Positions 26,691 to 35,020 of a DNA stretch of 64,000 nucleotides are shown here, piece by piece. The DNA is taken from positions 79,582 through 143,581 of the forward strand of contig CALUQE010000003.1 in the NCBI GenBank assembly GCA_944322845.1. Direction: 5' to 3'. The notes under the pieces were generated by a model, which saw only the letters and a list, made by a program, of their open reading frames with translations, searched no databases and was not told the origin of the DNA. Position 1 is the first letter of the stretch; each line of letters begins with the position of its first letter. The position numbers and the translations under genes are program-made. The stretch comes from Candidatus Gastranaerophilales bacterium. GTDB lineage: Bacteria; Cyanobacteriota; Vampirovibrionia; Gastranaerophilales; Gastranaerophilaceae.

Positions 26691-27922
26691 AATTCTTCTG
26701 CCTCAAAAATATTTGGTAATAACTCTATTTCCGGATACTTTTCTCTCAGTTCCTTTTTCAATGCAGGGTAAATAACTTCATAGTTAGAATGTACCATAAG
26801 TAAAACTCCATCCGGCTTTAAGGTATTTAGACTCTCAGGCGGAAAAATTTCGTAGCTGCCTATTGATTTTCCCCATTTTGCAGAATTTTTGTCTATAACA
26901 CCTAAAATATTCGGATTCTTTTCCGTCTCCGATTTCAAAACATCTTCGAGAAAAAGGCTTGCACCCCAGAACATTACTTTTTTGTCGCCGATAAAATTTT
27001 TAATGTAATCAGGAGTTATGTACTCCTTTCTTAAAACAGGCAAAAATACCTTCCAATCATTCAATTGTTTTAATTCCGCAAGAAAATTTTTGTACTGTTC
27101 ATCGCTGCACATAGAAATTTCCCAGCTGACAGTTTTTTTCATTGCATTTATATGCGCATATTTTAATGATTCATACAAATTATTTTTTACCAAAAAATCT
27201 TTTACATACCCGCCGGCCTTCAGCAGATTTGTTGTTTTAGCGGCTCTTGTGTTTGCAATACTGCCGCTTCTGTTAAATCTGTAATTGATAAGTTCTTTAT
27301 TTATTACAACAATTCTTTCGGCACAAGCGTCTGCAATTCTCACAAAACCGATATCATTACAGGAGGAAATATTTTGAAACTTTAAGTTGTTATCAGCAAT
27401 AAGACTTTTTAAATACAATTTATTCCACGGTGCCGAACTGAAAAGAGAAAAAATATCTTTTGGAAAATCTTTCTTTGAAAAAGGTTTATTAATAGGGCAG
27501 ATTTCTAACTTTATCGGAGAATGCGGATTGCCGCTTTCTACAATATTACCCGCCTCATCGACTTTTCTTGCCGAACAAACCGCCATATCCGCACCGAATT
27601 TTTCTGCAGTATTGTAAAGCTCCTCAAGCATATTCGGTTCAAAATAATCATCCGAATCCAGAAACTGAATATATTTTCCTTTTGCAATTTCTATCCCGAG
27701 ATTTCTTGCTGCTCCTGCGCCATTATGTTCTTGCTTCAATACTTTTATACGGGAATCTTTTTGAGAATACTCTTCAAGAATTTTATATGATTTATCAGTT
27801 GAGCCGTCATCAATGCAAATAACTTCAAAATCCTTAAAACTCTGATTAATGAGACTGTCCAGACATTCTCTCAAATATTTTTCAACATTATATACGGGAA
27901 TTATGACGGAAATCTTTATCAA
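26687..27922 (-). CDS. GT2 glycosyltransferase with C-terminal WGAS module
   Basis: 411 residues. GT-A family 2 domain at 1-225 (SVIIPVYNVEKYLRECLD, DDGST at 38-42, DSDDY at 89-93), a helical region to 310, then the shared module (VMFWGASLFLEDVL, Trp319; NILGVIDKN; YEIFPPESLNTLKPD; LLPNIF). The start is TTG with GGGAGG five bases upstream, and it overlaps the TGA stop of the preceding gene. It is one of four close GT2 paralogues in the locus, which points to tandem duplication. Confidence 0.85.
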   Translation of the reverse strand: MIKISVIIPVYNVEKYLRECLDSLINQSFKDFEVICIDDGSTDKSYKILEEYSQKDSRIKVLKQEHNGAGAARNLGIEIAKGKYIQFLDSDDYFEPNMLEELYNTAEKFGADMAVCSARKVDEAGNIVESGNPHSPIKLEICPINKPFSKKDFPKDIFSLFSSAPWNKLYLKSLIADNNLKFQNISSCNDIGFVRIADACAERIVVINKELINYRFNRSGSIANTRAAKTTNLLKAGGYVKDFLVKNNLYESLKYAHINAMKKTVSWEISMCSDEQYKNFLAELKQLNDWKVFLPVLRKEYITPDYIKNFIGDKKVMFWGASLFLEDVLKSETEKNPNILGVIDKNSAKWGKSIGSYEIFPPESLNTLKPDGVLLMVHSNYEVIYPALKKELREKYPEIELLPNIFEAEEL

Positions 27923-30045
27923 ATAAGCCTCCCCGCCATTAAATTTTGTATTTTTATAACATTTTCAAAATATTTGGCATAGTATTTTCCGTAATGTCTT
28001 CCCCAAAAGTCAACCAGCAGCTCCAAATCTTTATCCTCCGGAATATAAGACCATTTTATTGCAAGAAGATTAAAAAGCTCATAAACAAATTTTTCTCCCG
28101 ACAATTTTACCGCCCCGATATTATTGAAAAAATACCCGTAAGAACTTTTATACGGCTTAATGTATGGTATTAATTTTTCGCCCCTGATTGTACTCATCAA
28201 AAGGTTATTCACATAAGCTCTGCTTTTTTTAGAAATTTCAACACTTCCGATCTGCAAATTTGTGTCATGTAAAACTACAATTGCATCTTGTTTTAAATAC
28301 GGCAAAACCTGCAAAACATCAAGAATTTCTCCAGGTACGGAATGAGTTGTATCAATAAAACAAAAATCAAACTTTTCTCCGCCGGATAATTCTTCAAGGA
28401 AATTTAAAGCCATTCCGCCTGTTTTAAGAGTCCATTTCTTCTTCAATTCAGGATAATTGTCAACATAAAAGCCCGTTTTCTTATCCTTGATTCTGTAATG
28501 CCATTCATTATAATCCACAGAAGATAAAGCAGCACCTTCAATATCCTTTATTGCGTTAAGCATAATAATCGATGAAGCACCTTTTGAAACGCCGAGTTCC
28601 AGAAGTTTTTTGGGTTTATATCTCGTAACAAGCGTACTCAAAAACAGTCTGTCCTGCTCTGACATCTCGGAATACGCTTTATAAGCATTATCCAGCTCCT
28701 CAAAAACCTTAATATCCTCTTCATTCGATTTAATATATGTAAATCCGGTATCTGCAGCATTATACATTTTTTCAAGCTCTTCTGAAGTTATATTGTCAGA
28801 AAGTTTTTCTATATCAACTTTTTCTGTAAAAATATTTGGCAGAAGCTTAACTTGCGGATATTCGAGCGGAAAACTTTTTGTCATAGATTCATAAATTTCT
28901 TCATTGTTAGACAAGACTGTTAAAATAACTCCGTCCGGCTTCAATTCTTTTATACTTTCAGGCGGATAAATCTTATAACCGCCGCAAGTTTGTCCCTGCA
29001 GTTTTACATTCCTGTCAACAATTCCGAGAATATTAGGATTTTTGGCCGTTTCCGATTCCAATACCTGTCTGATAAAAACACTGGCACCCCATAGCATTAC
29101 TTTTTTGTTACCAATAACATTTTCCAAATATTGTTTTGTAATGTATGTTTTTACAAAAGCAGCTCTAAACATTTGTATATCTTCTGGCATTAATTCTTTT
29201 AATTTCTCATATAAAATCCTCTGCTGATTTTCATTAGAAATAGAAATTCCCGCTCGTATATGATTTATAAAAGCTTTTACATAAGCATTTTTGTATTTGT
29301 CATATAAATCATGCTTTTTCAAAAAATCTCTGACAAAAATTGCTGCAGACAAGATATCGGAAGAATTTTCCGCACGGTGCGCCGCAATACTGCCTTCTCT
29401 GTTGTATCTGTAATTTATAAGCTCTTTATTAAATACAACAATGTGTTTTGCGCATACCCTTGCAATATGGCTGAACCCGAGATCATTGCTTGAAGCAAGA
29501 TTCTGAAACTTTAAATTGTTTTTTATTATCAATTCTCTTAAATAAAGTTTATTCCACGGAACAACGCAAAACAGGCCGAAAATATCCTCAGGAAATTCTT
29601 CCGGTGAAAAAGGCCTGTCTAAAGGTACTTTGTCGAGATTCAAAGGCCAGATAGGGTTGCCGCTTTCGGTAATATTTCCGTCTCTGTCTACTTTTCTTGC
29701 GGAACAAACCGTCAAATCCGCCTGATATTTTTCTGCTCTGTTGTATAATTCTTCCAGCATATCAGGCTCAAAATAATCATCCGAATCCAGAAACTGAATA
29801 TATTTCCCCTTAGCAAGTTCCATGCCTCTGTTTCTGGCTTCGCCCGCGCCAAGATGATTTTCTTTGAGTATAACAAAGCGCGAATCTTTTTTTGCATACT
29901 CTTCCAAAATCTCAAGAGATTTATCGGAAGAACCGTCATCCACACAAATGATTTCAAAATCCTGATATGTCTGATTCAAAATACTGTCCAGACATTTTCT
30001 CAAATATTTTTCCACATTATAGACAGGCATTACTATTGAAATCAT
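27919..30045 (-). CDS. Fusion: GT2 glycosyltransferase, WGAS module, SAM methyltransferase
   Basis: 708 residues in three parts. Residues 1-225 are GT2 (IVMPVYNVEKYLRKCLD, DDGSSDKS, DSDDYFEPD). The shared module follows at about 313-412 (VMLWGASVFIRQVL, Trp319; NILGIVDRN; YKIYPPESIKELKPD). The remainder is a class I methyltransferase of the CmcI/Methyltransf_24 kind: LLELGVSKGASSIIML, FDFCFIDTTHS and IVVLHDTN. The module sits at the end of the GT2-module unit, as in its paralogues, so the methyltransferase looks appended. GGGGAG lies before the ATG. First gene of the left half after the methyltransferase at 30079. Confidence 0.82.
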   Translation of the reverse strand: MISIVMPVYNVEKYLRKCLDSILNQTYQDFEIICVDDGSSDKSLEILEEYAKKDSRFVILKENHLGAGEARNRGMELAKGKYIQFLDSDDYFEPDMLEELYNRAEKYQADLTVCSARKVDRDGNITESGNPIWPLNLDKVPLDRPFSPEEFPEDIFGLFCVVPWNKLYLRELIIKNNLKFQNLASSNDLGFSHIARVCAKHIVVFNKELINYRYNREGSIAAHRAENSSDILSAAIFVRDFLKKHDLYDKYKNAYVKAFINHIRAGISISNENQQRILYEKLKELMPEDIQMFRAAFVKTYITKQYLENVIGNKKVMLWGASVFIRQVLESETAKNPNILGIVDRNVKLQGQTCGGYKIYPPESIKELKPDGVILTVLSNNEEIYESMTKSFPLEYPQVKLLPNIFTEKVDIEKLSDNITSEELEKMYNAADTGFTYIKSNEEDIKVFEELDNAYKAYSEMSEQDRLFLSTLVTRYKPKKLLELGVSKGASSIIMLNAIKDIEGAALSSVDYNEWHYRIKDKKTGFYVDNYPELKKKWTLKTGGMALNFLEELSGGEKFDFCFIDTTHSVPGEILDVLQVLPYLKQDAIVVLHDTNLQIGSVEISKKSRAYVNNLLMSTIRGEKLIPYIKPYKSSYGYFFNNIGAVKLSGEKFVYELFNLLAIKWSYIPEDKDLELLVDFWGRHYGKYYAKYFENVIKIQNLMAGRLI

Positions 30046-30078
30046 TAAATCTCCCCTTTGTCTTATGCTCTAATATTA

Positions 30079-31140
30079 TCAACTTTCCGAAAATTTTGTT
30101 ATTACTGCTGCCGATTCAATCTTTCCGAGATTCATTTTTAATTTTTCTTCTTCAGACAAAAAATCAGCGCCGATTACGGATACCAGACCATATTTACTGA
30201 ATCTGTCAAACATATCTTTTCCGTATTTTCTCACATGATCCCTGTGACCGTAATACTTTAAACGTTCCTCTTTCGTAATTATTGACGGATCTTCAAAAGT
30301 TGTTTCAAGTCTGGTGTCATACGGAGCCGTAAGCACAAGCTTACCTTCCGGCTTCAGAACTCTTAAACATTCTCTGAAAAATCCGGCTTCATCATCAATA
30401 TGTTCTATAACATGGTTTGAAAAAATATAATCAAAGCTGTTATCTTCAAATTCCATATCCAGAATATTCATTTTTAAACAATTATCGGCAAACGGATAAA
30501 TATCGGGACACAAATCTATTGTTGTATATTCTATATTCGGCTGTTTTATCAACAGATTGTAAATACATTTTTCCGGAGCAGTATGCAGAAGCTTGATTCT
30601 TCGCCCATTATTTTCTTCTATAATTTTTTTATAAATGTAATAAAGAAACCTGTGCCTTTCAAGAGACTTGCAAACAGGACACTTGACGCTCAATCTTGCA
30701 GGAGTACCGCAATCTTCAAAAAACAATTCTTTGTCACAATACGGACAATAATGTTTGGCTAATTGCACCGCATTAGAAAGCTCTATTTCGGGATGCTTTT
30801 GTAAAAACTCATTTTTTACGGCTTCAAAAATTTCAGTGTTATTATTGCGAATAGTAAATAAAACCTTGTCCGGTTTTAAAGAATTCAAACTCTCCGGCGA
30901 AAAAATTTTGTATCCGCAAAAATCAGCACCCTGCTTTTCAGGATTTTTATCAATAATTCCTATGACATTTTTAAATATAGGCTGCCCTGATAAAAAGTCT
31001 TTTAGAAACAAACTTGCCCCCCAGAACACAACCTTATTTTCTCCGGATTGCAAAATTTCTTTCTCTAAATCCTCAAACACAGCGCTCAAAACACAAACTT
31101 CAGAACCTGTTTTCTGCTTGTTTTTAAAAATACTCTCCAT
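30079..31140 (-). CDS. SAM methyltransferase with N-terminal WGAS module and zinc ribbon
   Basis: 353 residues. The shared module comes first here (VVFWGASLFLKDFL, Trp40; NVIGIIDKN; YKIFSPESLNSLKPD; to about 125). Next is a zinc ribbon with YCPYC and KCPVC (about 134-163), running into SLERHRFLYYI, then a Methyltransf_11 domain (TIDLCPDIYPFADNCLKMNI, FDYIFSNHVIEHIDDEAGFF, LVLTAPY). Ribbon-plus-methyltransferase proteins with CPxCxSLERHR are known in glycan clusters. No strong ribosome site is seen before the ATG. It is the promoter-proximal gene of the left half of the locus. Confidence 0.8.
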   Translation of the reverse strand: MESIFKNKQKTGSEVCVLSAVFEDLEKEILQSGENKVVFWGASLFLKDFLSGQPIFKNVIGIIDKNPEKQGADFCGYKIFSPESLNSLKPDKVLFTIRNNNTEIFEAVKNEFLQKHPEIELSNAVQLAKHYCPYCDKELFFEDCGTPARLSVKCPVCKSLERHRFLYYIYKKIIEENNGRRIKLLHTAPEKCIYNLLIKQPNIEYTTIDLCPDIYPFADNCLKMNILDMEFEDNSFDYIFSNHVIEHIDDEAGFFRECLRVLKPEGKLVLTAPYDTRLETTFEDPSIITKEERLKYYGHRDHVRKYGKDMFDRFSKYGLVSVIGADFLSEEEKLKMNLGKIESAAVITKFSES

Positions 31141-31183
31141 AAAAGTATTTTAGCATAAATATTGTATAGAAACATATTAATTT

Positions 31184-31330
31184 AAAGGAAAACACTTATG
31201 AAAAAGTCATAAACTGGAGCGAACAGTCCTCTGAGCAAGAGGCTCAGGTTGTTTTAACATGCCGATAACTCTCTGGTTTCAACCTCCAATTAGTATAAAT
31301 CCCTGTTTTTACAAAATAACAGGGATTTAT
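31184..31330 (+). ncRNA. Candidate structured RNA or leader with 4-codon peptide
   Basis: AAAGGA (31184-31189) is placed eight bases before ATG AAA AAG TCA TAA (31198-31212). Behind it lie hairpins ACTG/CAGT, CCTCT/AGAGG (31228-31242) and GGTTG/CAACC (31247-31284), closed by TGGA/TCCA (31215-31288), a possible three-way junction. A 13-bp hairpin at 31295-31330 follows. I match it to no known RNA family. Together with the hipBA operators it accounts for the 420-bp gap after the methyltransferase gene. Confidence 0.3.
31295..31330. terminator. Hairpin with 13-bp stem
   Basis: ATAAATCCCTGTT and AACAGGGATTTAT around a 10-nt loop. The T-run is short, so it may terminate weakly or serve another purpose. 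Confidence 0.45.
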
Positions 31331-31378
31331 GCATAGATGAGTACCGTAAAACCTTTTCTATGTAAGCATTCTAATATC

Positions 31379-31412
31379 AATTCCCTGCTAAGAAAAAACA
31401 GGGAATTTTTTA
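31379..31412 (+). terminator. Intrinsic terminator upstream of hipBA
   Basis: AATTCCCTG, an 11-nt loop, CAGGGAATT and then TTTTT. It insulates hipBA from transcripts coming from the left. Confidence 0.7.
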
Positions 31413-31436
31413 ATACTAAAACCCTCATATATGAAA

Positions 31437-31458
31437 AATATTCCCGTAAGGGAATATT
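31437..31458. promoter_or_regulatory. HipB-type operator 1
   Basis: AATATTCCC GTAA GGGAATATT: perfect 9-bp arms around four bases. First of three related palindromes spaced 49-50 bp apart before hipB. Confidence 0.75.
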
Positions 31459-31485
31459 TCACCATCTTCATTTTATTTTCTATCT

Positions 31486-31507
31486 ATTATTCCCGTTCGG
31501 GAATAAT
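31486..31507. promoter_or_regulatory. HipB-type operator 2
   Basis: ATTATTCCC GTTC GGGAATAAT: perfect 9-bp arms, ending four bases before the hipBA -35 box. Confidence 0.75.
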
Positions 31508-31510
31508 TAC

Positions 31511-31538
31511 TTGACAAGCAGAAGAAAAAGTATATAAT
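31511..31538 (+). promoter_or_regulatory. hipBA promoter
   Basis: TTGACA (31511-31516), a 16-bp spacer and TATAAT (31533-31538), both boxes at full consensus. Operator 2 lies just upstream and operator 3 covers the -10 box and the start point, so a bound repressor would shut it. Confidence 0.8.
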
Positions 31539-31557
31539 ATTCCTGTACGGTAATATT
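31536..31557. promoter_or_regulatory. HipB-type operator 3
   Basis: AATATTCCT GTAC GGTAATATT: the same palindrome with two arm mismatches, overlapping the -10 box and ending nine bases before the hipB ATG. Confidence 0.7.
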
Positions 31558-31566
31558 TAGGTGAAT

Positions 31567-31776
31567 ATGATAATAAAATCGGCACAAGATATAGGAAAAA
31601 TAGTCAAAGAAACTCGCAAAAAACAAAATTTTACACAAGTGCAGCTTGCCCAGCTTTCTAACGTCGGAACGCGCTTTTTGTCTGATTTAGAGAATGGCAA
31701 ACCGACTTGTGAAATTGATAAAGTAATAAAAGTTCTGGCAAATTTAGGTATAAAATTAGAGGTAAATAATGGTTAA
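31567..31776 (+). CDS. hipB: HipB-like antitoxin and repressor
   Basis: 69 residues from the ATG at 31567; a GTG at 31561 is possible, but MIIKSAQDIGKIVKETRKK gives the usual family start. It is a single Xre-type helix-turn-helix (FTQVQLAQLSNVGTRFLSDL). HipB binds palindromic operators and holds HipA inactive. Three palindromes upstream fit autoregulation. It overlaps hipA by 8 nt. Confidence 0.88.
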   Translation: MIIKSAQDIGKIVKETRKKQNFTQVQLAQLSNVGTRFLSDLENGKPTCEIDKVIKVLANLGIKLEVNNG

Positions 31777-32944
31777 AGAGCTCTCTGTAAGGTTGTATGG
31801 TTTGCAAGTCGGAGTTTTAAGACTTGTAAACGGTAAAATGGAATTCACGTATGATGAGGGGGTACAAAATCAGATTTCCTTAAGTTTACCTCTTCAGAAA
31901 GAGCCGTTTAAAGAAAAAGCTTGTCGGGCTTTTTTTGGGGGATTGCTGCCGGAAAACACCAATATGCGTGAATTGTTGGCTAAAAAATATAATATTAACG
32001 TTAATGATGATTTTAAGCTTTTAAAAGAAATCGGGCGGGATTGTGCGGGTGCGCTTTCTTTCCATGAGATGGAAGAACCGCAAAAACATTACCAAATGGT
32101 AAAAATAGAGGGTTCTATTCTGTCTGAGGGAGAATTAAAAAAATATTTGGAAGAACTTCCTTATCGCCCATATTTAGGAAAAAGATTATCTTTGGCCGGT
32201 GCTCAGGAAAAAACTGCAGTTTGCGTTATTGGTGATAAAATTGCACTGCCGGATGACGATGTTCCAACAACCCATATAATTAAAACAGCCCTGCCAAAAT
32301 ATAGCCAATCTATACAAAACGAATACATTTGTATGAAAGCTGCAAAAGAGATGGGACTTGATGTTGCCGAGGTTGAAATTAGAAAAGTTGAAGAAATATA
32401 TTTTCTGTTAGTAAAGCGTTTTGATAGGAAATATTCTAGTAATTTAGAGTGTGAACGTATTTTGCAAGAAGATTTTGCCCAAAGTCTCGGTGTTCAGGCC
32501 AAAGATAAGTATAAAGTTACGTTTAGGGACTGTTTAAAAGTTTTAAATCAAACTGCGACACCGGCAAATTCTAAATTAAAGTTTGTAAAACAGGTAATTT
32601 TTAATTATTTAATCGGAAACACAGATGCGCATGCAAAAAACTTCTCTGTATACCTGACTCAAGGAGGTATTTCATTAACACCGGCTTATGACTTATTATG
32701 CTCAAGTATTTACGATTGTGACCAAAGAATAGCAATGAAGATAGGTAAAGCTAAGTATTATGCAGAGGTTGAAGCAAAAGACTGGGAATTTTTTGCTCAG
32801 GATTTGGATATATCGTATAAACTCGTTCAAACCGAACTTGAAAGGCAAAAACAACTTCTCCCGGGAATAGTTGAAAATATTGCAAAAGAATTGGATTGTG
32901 AGGTCGGTTTTAGGATTTTAGATTATATTGCTTCGCAGGTCTGA
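31769..32944 (+). CDS. hipA: HipA-like serine/threonine kinase toxin
   Basis: 391 residues. The N-terminal subdomain (GLQVGVLRLVNGKMEFTYDE, FFGGLLPEN) is followed by the HipA kinase core: P-loop-like LSLAGAQEKTAV with the autophosphorylation-site serine equivalent at Ser141, IIKTALP, catalytic NTDAHAKN (Asp286, Asn291) and the metal-binding Asp308 in PAYDLL. All key residues are present, so it should be active. In E. coli, HipA phosphorylates glutamyl-tRNA synthetase and causes persistence. It forms the usual two-gene unit with hipB and ends at a strong terminator. Confidence 0.92.
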   Translation: MVKELSVRLYGLQVGVLRLVNGKMEFTYDEGVQNQISLSLPLQKEPFKEKACRAFFGGLLPENTNMRELLAKKYNINVNDDFKLLKEIGRDCAGALSFHEMEEPQKHYQMVKIEGSILSEGELKKYLEELPYRPYLGKRLSLAGAQEKTAVCVIGDKIALPDDDVPTTHIIKTALPKYSQSIQNEYICMKAAKEMGLDVAEVEIRKVEEIYFLLVKRFDRKYSSNLECERILQEDFAQSLGVQAKDKYKVTFRDCLKVLNQTATPANSKLKFVKQVIFNYLIGNTDAHAKNFSVYLTQGGISLTPAYDLLCSSIYDCDQRIAMKIGKAKYYAEVEAKDWEFFAQDLDISYKLVQTELERQKQLLPGIVENIAKELDCEVGFRILDYIASQV

Positions 32945-32956
32945 AAGAATTACAAA

Positions 32957-32999
32957 AAGAAGCCCGGACTAGGTGTCTAGCACCTAGTCCGGGCTTCTT
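32957..32999. terminator. Long perfect terminator hairpin after hipA
   Basis: Nineteen-bp perfect stem starting AAGAAGCCCGGACTAGG, with a TCTAG loop. It stands between hipA and the convergent DUF5681 gene and can serve both. Confidence 0.85.
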
Positions 33000-33001
33000 A
33001 C

Positions 33002-33469
33002 TCATTCTTTTTGTGAATCTTCTTCCATTTTTTCTCTGTATAACTTATCTAATTCACCAAGGAGCCATCTTTTAAGGAGGGCTTCGTATTCCGGAACCAT
33101 TTCGGGTTCTGCTTCATTTACTTGCTTTTGAAGCCTTTGTCTGTACTCCAATAAATCCATTTTTAACAGTTTTTCTGTCACAAGCTTCCTTGAGTTTCCC
33201 TTATCATTTTTTATAGCGTCGTTAACCAAGGTTTTAGCCAGTAACTGATATTTTGTTAATTTAACGGATTTACCGTTTTCATTTATAGTTACAGTCTCTG
33301 TCAGTTCAAGTTGTATTGCTTCAAAGACAGATTTCGGTATTAGTTTTTTCTTCCTGCCAGCAGGGTTTCCGGACTGTCCTTTTTTGAACTGGCTGGATTT
33401 TGGAGGACATTTGTATCCTACTTTATATTTATTATATTGTTTTAATAATTTCTCTACCTTTTCTGTTAT
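33002..33469 (-). CDS. DUF5681-like protein with no standard start codon
   Basis: 155 codons of clean coding frame. The N-terminal part carries the family mark FKKGQSGNPAGRKKK; a helical C-terminal part follows (YRQRLQKQVNEAEPEMVPEY). No ATG, GTG or TTG occurs in frame until codon 81 (33229), which would delete the family motif. The frame opens right after the TAG of the upstream methyltransferase gene, and an ATA at 33469 has GGAG eight bases before it, so an AUA start or readthrough of the TAG are the options. DUF5681 proteins typically stand next to ParB-type methyltransferases in prophage-like islands. Confidence 0.6.
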   Translation of the reverse strand: MTEKVEKLLKQYNKYKVGYKCPPKSSQFKKGQSGNPAGRKKKLIPKSVFEAIQLELTETVTINENGKSVKLTKYQLLAKTLVNDAIKNDKGNSRKLVTEKLLKMDLLEYRQRLQKQVNEAEPEMVPEYEALLKRWLLGELDKLYREKMEEDSQKE

Positions 33470-34837
33470 CTATATTTCTCCATTTTTCGTTTTAAAGTTC
33501 TTAACAAATTTAGCAGTTTTTCCGGTTTCTTTTTGCCAGCAGTAGATTATCACATCACAATAATGCGGATCAATCTCAATAAGTCGGGCTCTCCGCTTGC
33601 ACCGCTCTGCTGCAATTAAAGTTGAACCGCTTCCACCAAAGCAGTCAAGTACAATATCATTTTGAGAAGAGGTATCTAATATCAAATCGTGTATTAAGGG
33701 CACACTCTTTACTGTAGGATGGAGCTTTCGCAACTCTAAGGAAGCAGGATTTGTTGCTCTGACCCCGGGGTAGTCAAGTATGTTAGTGCGATAACGTCCA
33801 TATTTCCCGAGCTTTATATTGTTCTGGTGTTTGCCTTTCTTCTTAAAAACCGGAATCAGTTCGTGCTGAGAACGGTATAGTGCACCTTGCCCGCCGATAC
33901 CTTTGTTCCAAACAAGTATGTTCAAAAGCTCAGAATAAGTTTTAAGACCTTCGGTTAAAAGTGTATTAATACCCCGCCAGTCAATAAATATGTAGTGCAG
34001 ACTGCCATCACTCGAAAAATTATGTAGATTTTTCAGAATAGTATTCAGAAATCCCGCAAACTGTTCATTACTCATCTCGCCCGATGCCATCGCAAATTCT
34101 TTATGGTTGGTGTTGCAAACAAAGCCTTTAATCTTACAATTGTACGGCGGATCTGTAACAACAATTTGAGCAGTTTCACCTTGCATCACAATCTCGTACG
34201 ATTGTTCACACAAAGAATCTCCGCAGTAAACAAAATGGTCACCGAGCCTGTACAAATCACCGAATTTTACAATGGCAGGAATATTTGCATCAAGCCATGA
34301 GGCGTCATCTTGCTCTTTTTCGTGAGTGGTCTTCTCCTCTTGTTCTTCGTACAAGAGTTTGTCGTAATCAAGCGGTTCAAATCCGACATCTTCAAGCTCA
34401 AAATCAAGCTTTAAAAGCTTTTCAATTTCGGATTTTAGGACTGAGAAATTCCATTCGGAGTCTTCTGCAAGCCTCTTGTCAAGCAATCTTAAGGCATTAG
34501 CATCGGTTTCTGTAACGTTACTTAAAACCACCGCCGGAATTTCTGTCATTCCAAGCTCTTGCGCAGCCAGAATTCTACCGTAACCGGAAATCAATACCAT
34601 ATCATCTGTAATAATGATAGGATTTGCGTATCCAAGCTTTATTATTGCTCGGACAAGCTTTTTAATCTGTTTTTTCGGGTGTTTTTTACTCAGATTGTTC
34701 GGAATGATTACATCTTTAAGATTAATCATTTTGAAATTTGTAGCCCCATTTTCTGAGTAGTGTCGTAGAATTTCATCCATTTGTACTTTTGCAGTTTTTG
34801 TTTCAGGGATCTGCGCCTGTTTTTTAAGTTTGACCAT
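33470..34837 (-). CDS. ParB-domain DNA methyltransferase
   Basis: 455 residues. An N-terminal ParB/Srx-like nuclease domain spans about 40-140 (NPIIITDDMVLISGYGRILAA, IPAVVLS), then a DNA (N4-cytosine/N6-adenine) methyltransferase with DPPY at 229-232 before the SAM-binding FGGSGST (Phe400), i.e. beta-class order. The Ser-His-Glu-Leu segment and the late HPTVKSVPL are usual for this group. No cognate endonuclease is adjacent, so it is probably an orphan, phage-type enzyme. It lies on an island that interrupts the glycan locus. Confidence 0.88.
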   Translation of the reverse strand: MVKLKKQAQIPETKTAKVQMDEILRHYSENGATNFKMINLKDVIIPNNLSKKHPKKQIKKLVRAIIKLGYANPIIITDDMVLISGYGRILAAQELGMTEIPAVVLSNVTETDANALRLLDKRLAEDSEWNFSVLKSEIEKLLKLDFELEDVGFEPLDYDKLLYEEQEEKTTHEKEQDDASWLDANIPAIVKFGDLYRLGDHFVYCGDSLCEQSYEIVMQGETAQIVVTDPPYNCKIKGFVCNTNHKEFAMASGEMSNEQFAGFLNTILKNLHNFSSDGSLHYIFIDWRGINTLLTEGLKTYSELLNILVWNKGIGGQGALYRSQHELIPVFKKKGKHQNNIKLGKYGRYRTNILDYPGVRATNPASLELRKLHPTVKSVPLIHDLILDTSSQNDIVLDCFGGSGSTLIAAERCKRRARLIEIDPHYCDVIIYCWQKETGKTAKFVKNFKTKNGEI

Positions 34838-34951
34838 TATAGTCTCCTTGAATTTTAGTACGGCATGAAAAATTCAGCCATACTAATATAAAGAAGCCTT
34901 TAAAAAAGAGGGAGTGCTTGCTATTATTGATTTTGGGCTTTTGTTCTGTTA

Positions 34952-34992
34952 ATCATTAAAACCGCTTTTTAATATAAAGCGGTTTTAATGAT
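34952..34992. repeat. 17-bp perfect inverted repeat
   Basis: ATCATTAAAACCGCTTT and its exact complement around TTAATAT. No T-run follows. It stands just upstream of TATAAT (34995-35000) for the zinc-ribbon gene and could be a terminator for incoming transcripts or an element end. Confidence 0.6.
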
Positions 34993-35020
34993 GCTATAAT
35001 TAACTAAAGGAGTGATTATT

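Noticed and set aside
31261..31268. Second GCCGATAA as a sigma-28 promoter
   Set aside because: The bases where TAAAGTTT should be (31242-31249) do not match, and no gene starts downstream at a suitable distance.
31215..31288. tRNA-like stretch of 74 nt with partly complementary ends
   Set aside because: The 7-bp end pairing has a mismatch, and no T-arm or D-arm with the standard bases can be formed.
31337..31537. Open frame of 66 codons before hipB
   Set aside because: It runs through a terminator and two operators of hipBA and has no ribosome binding site.
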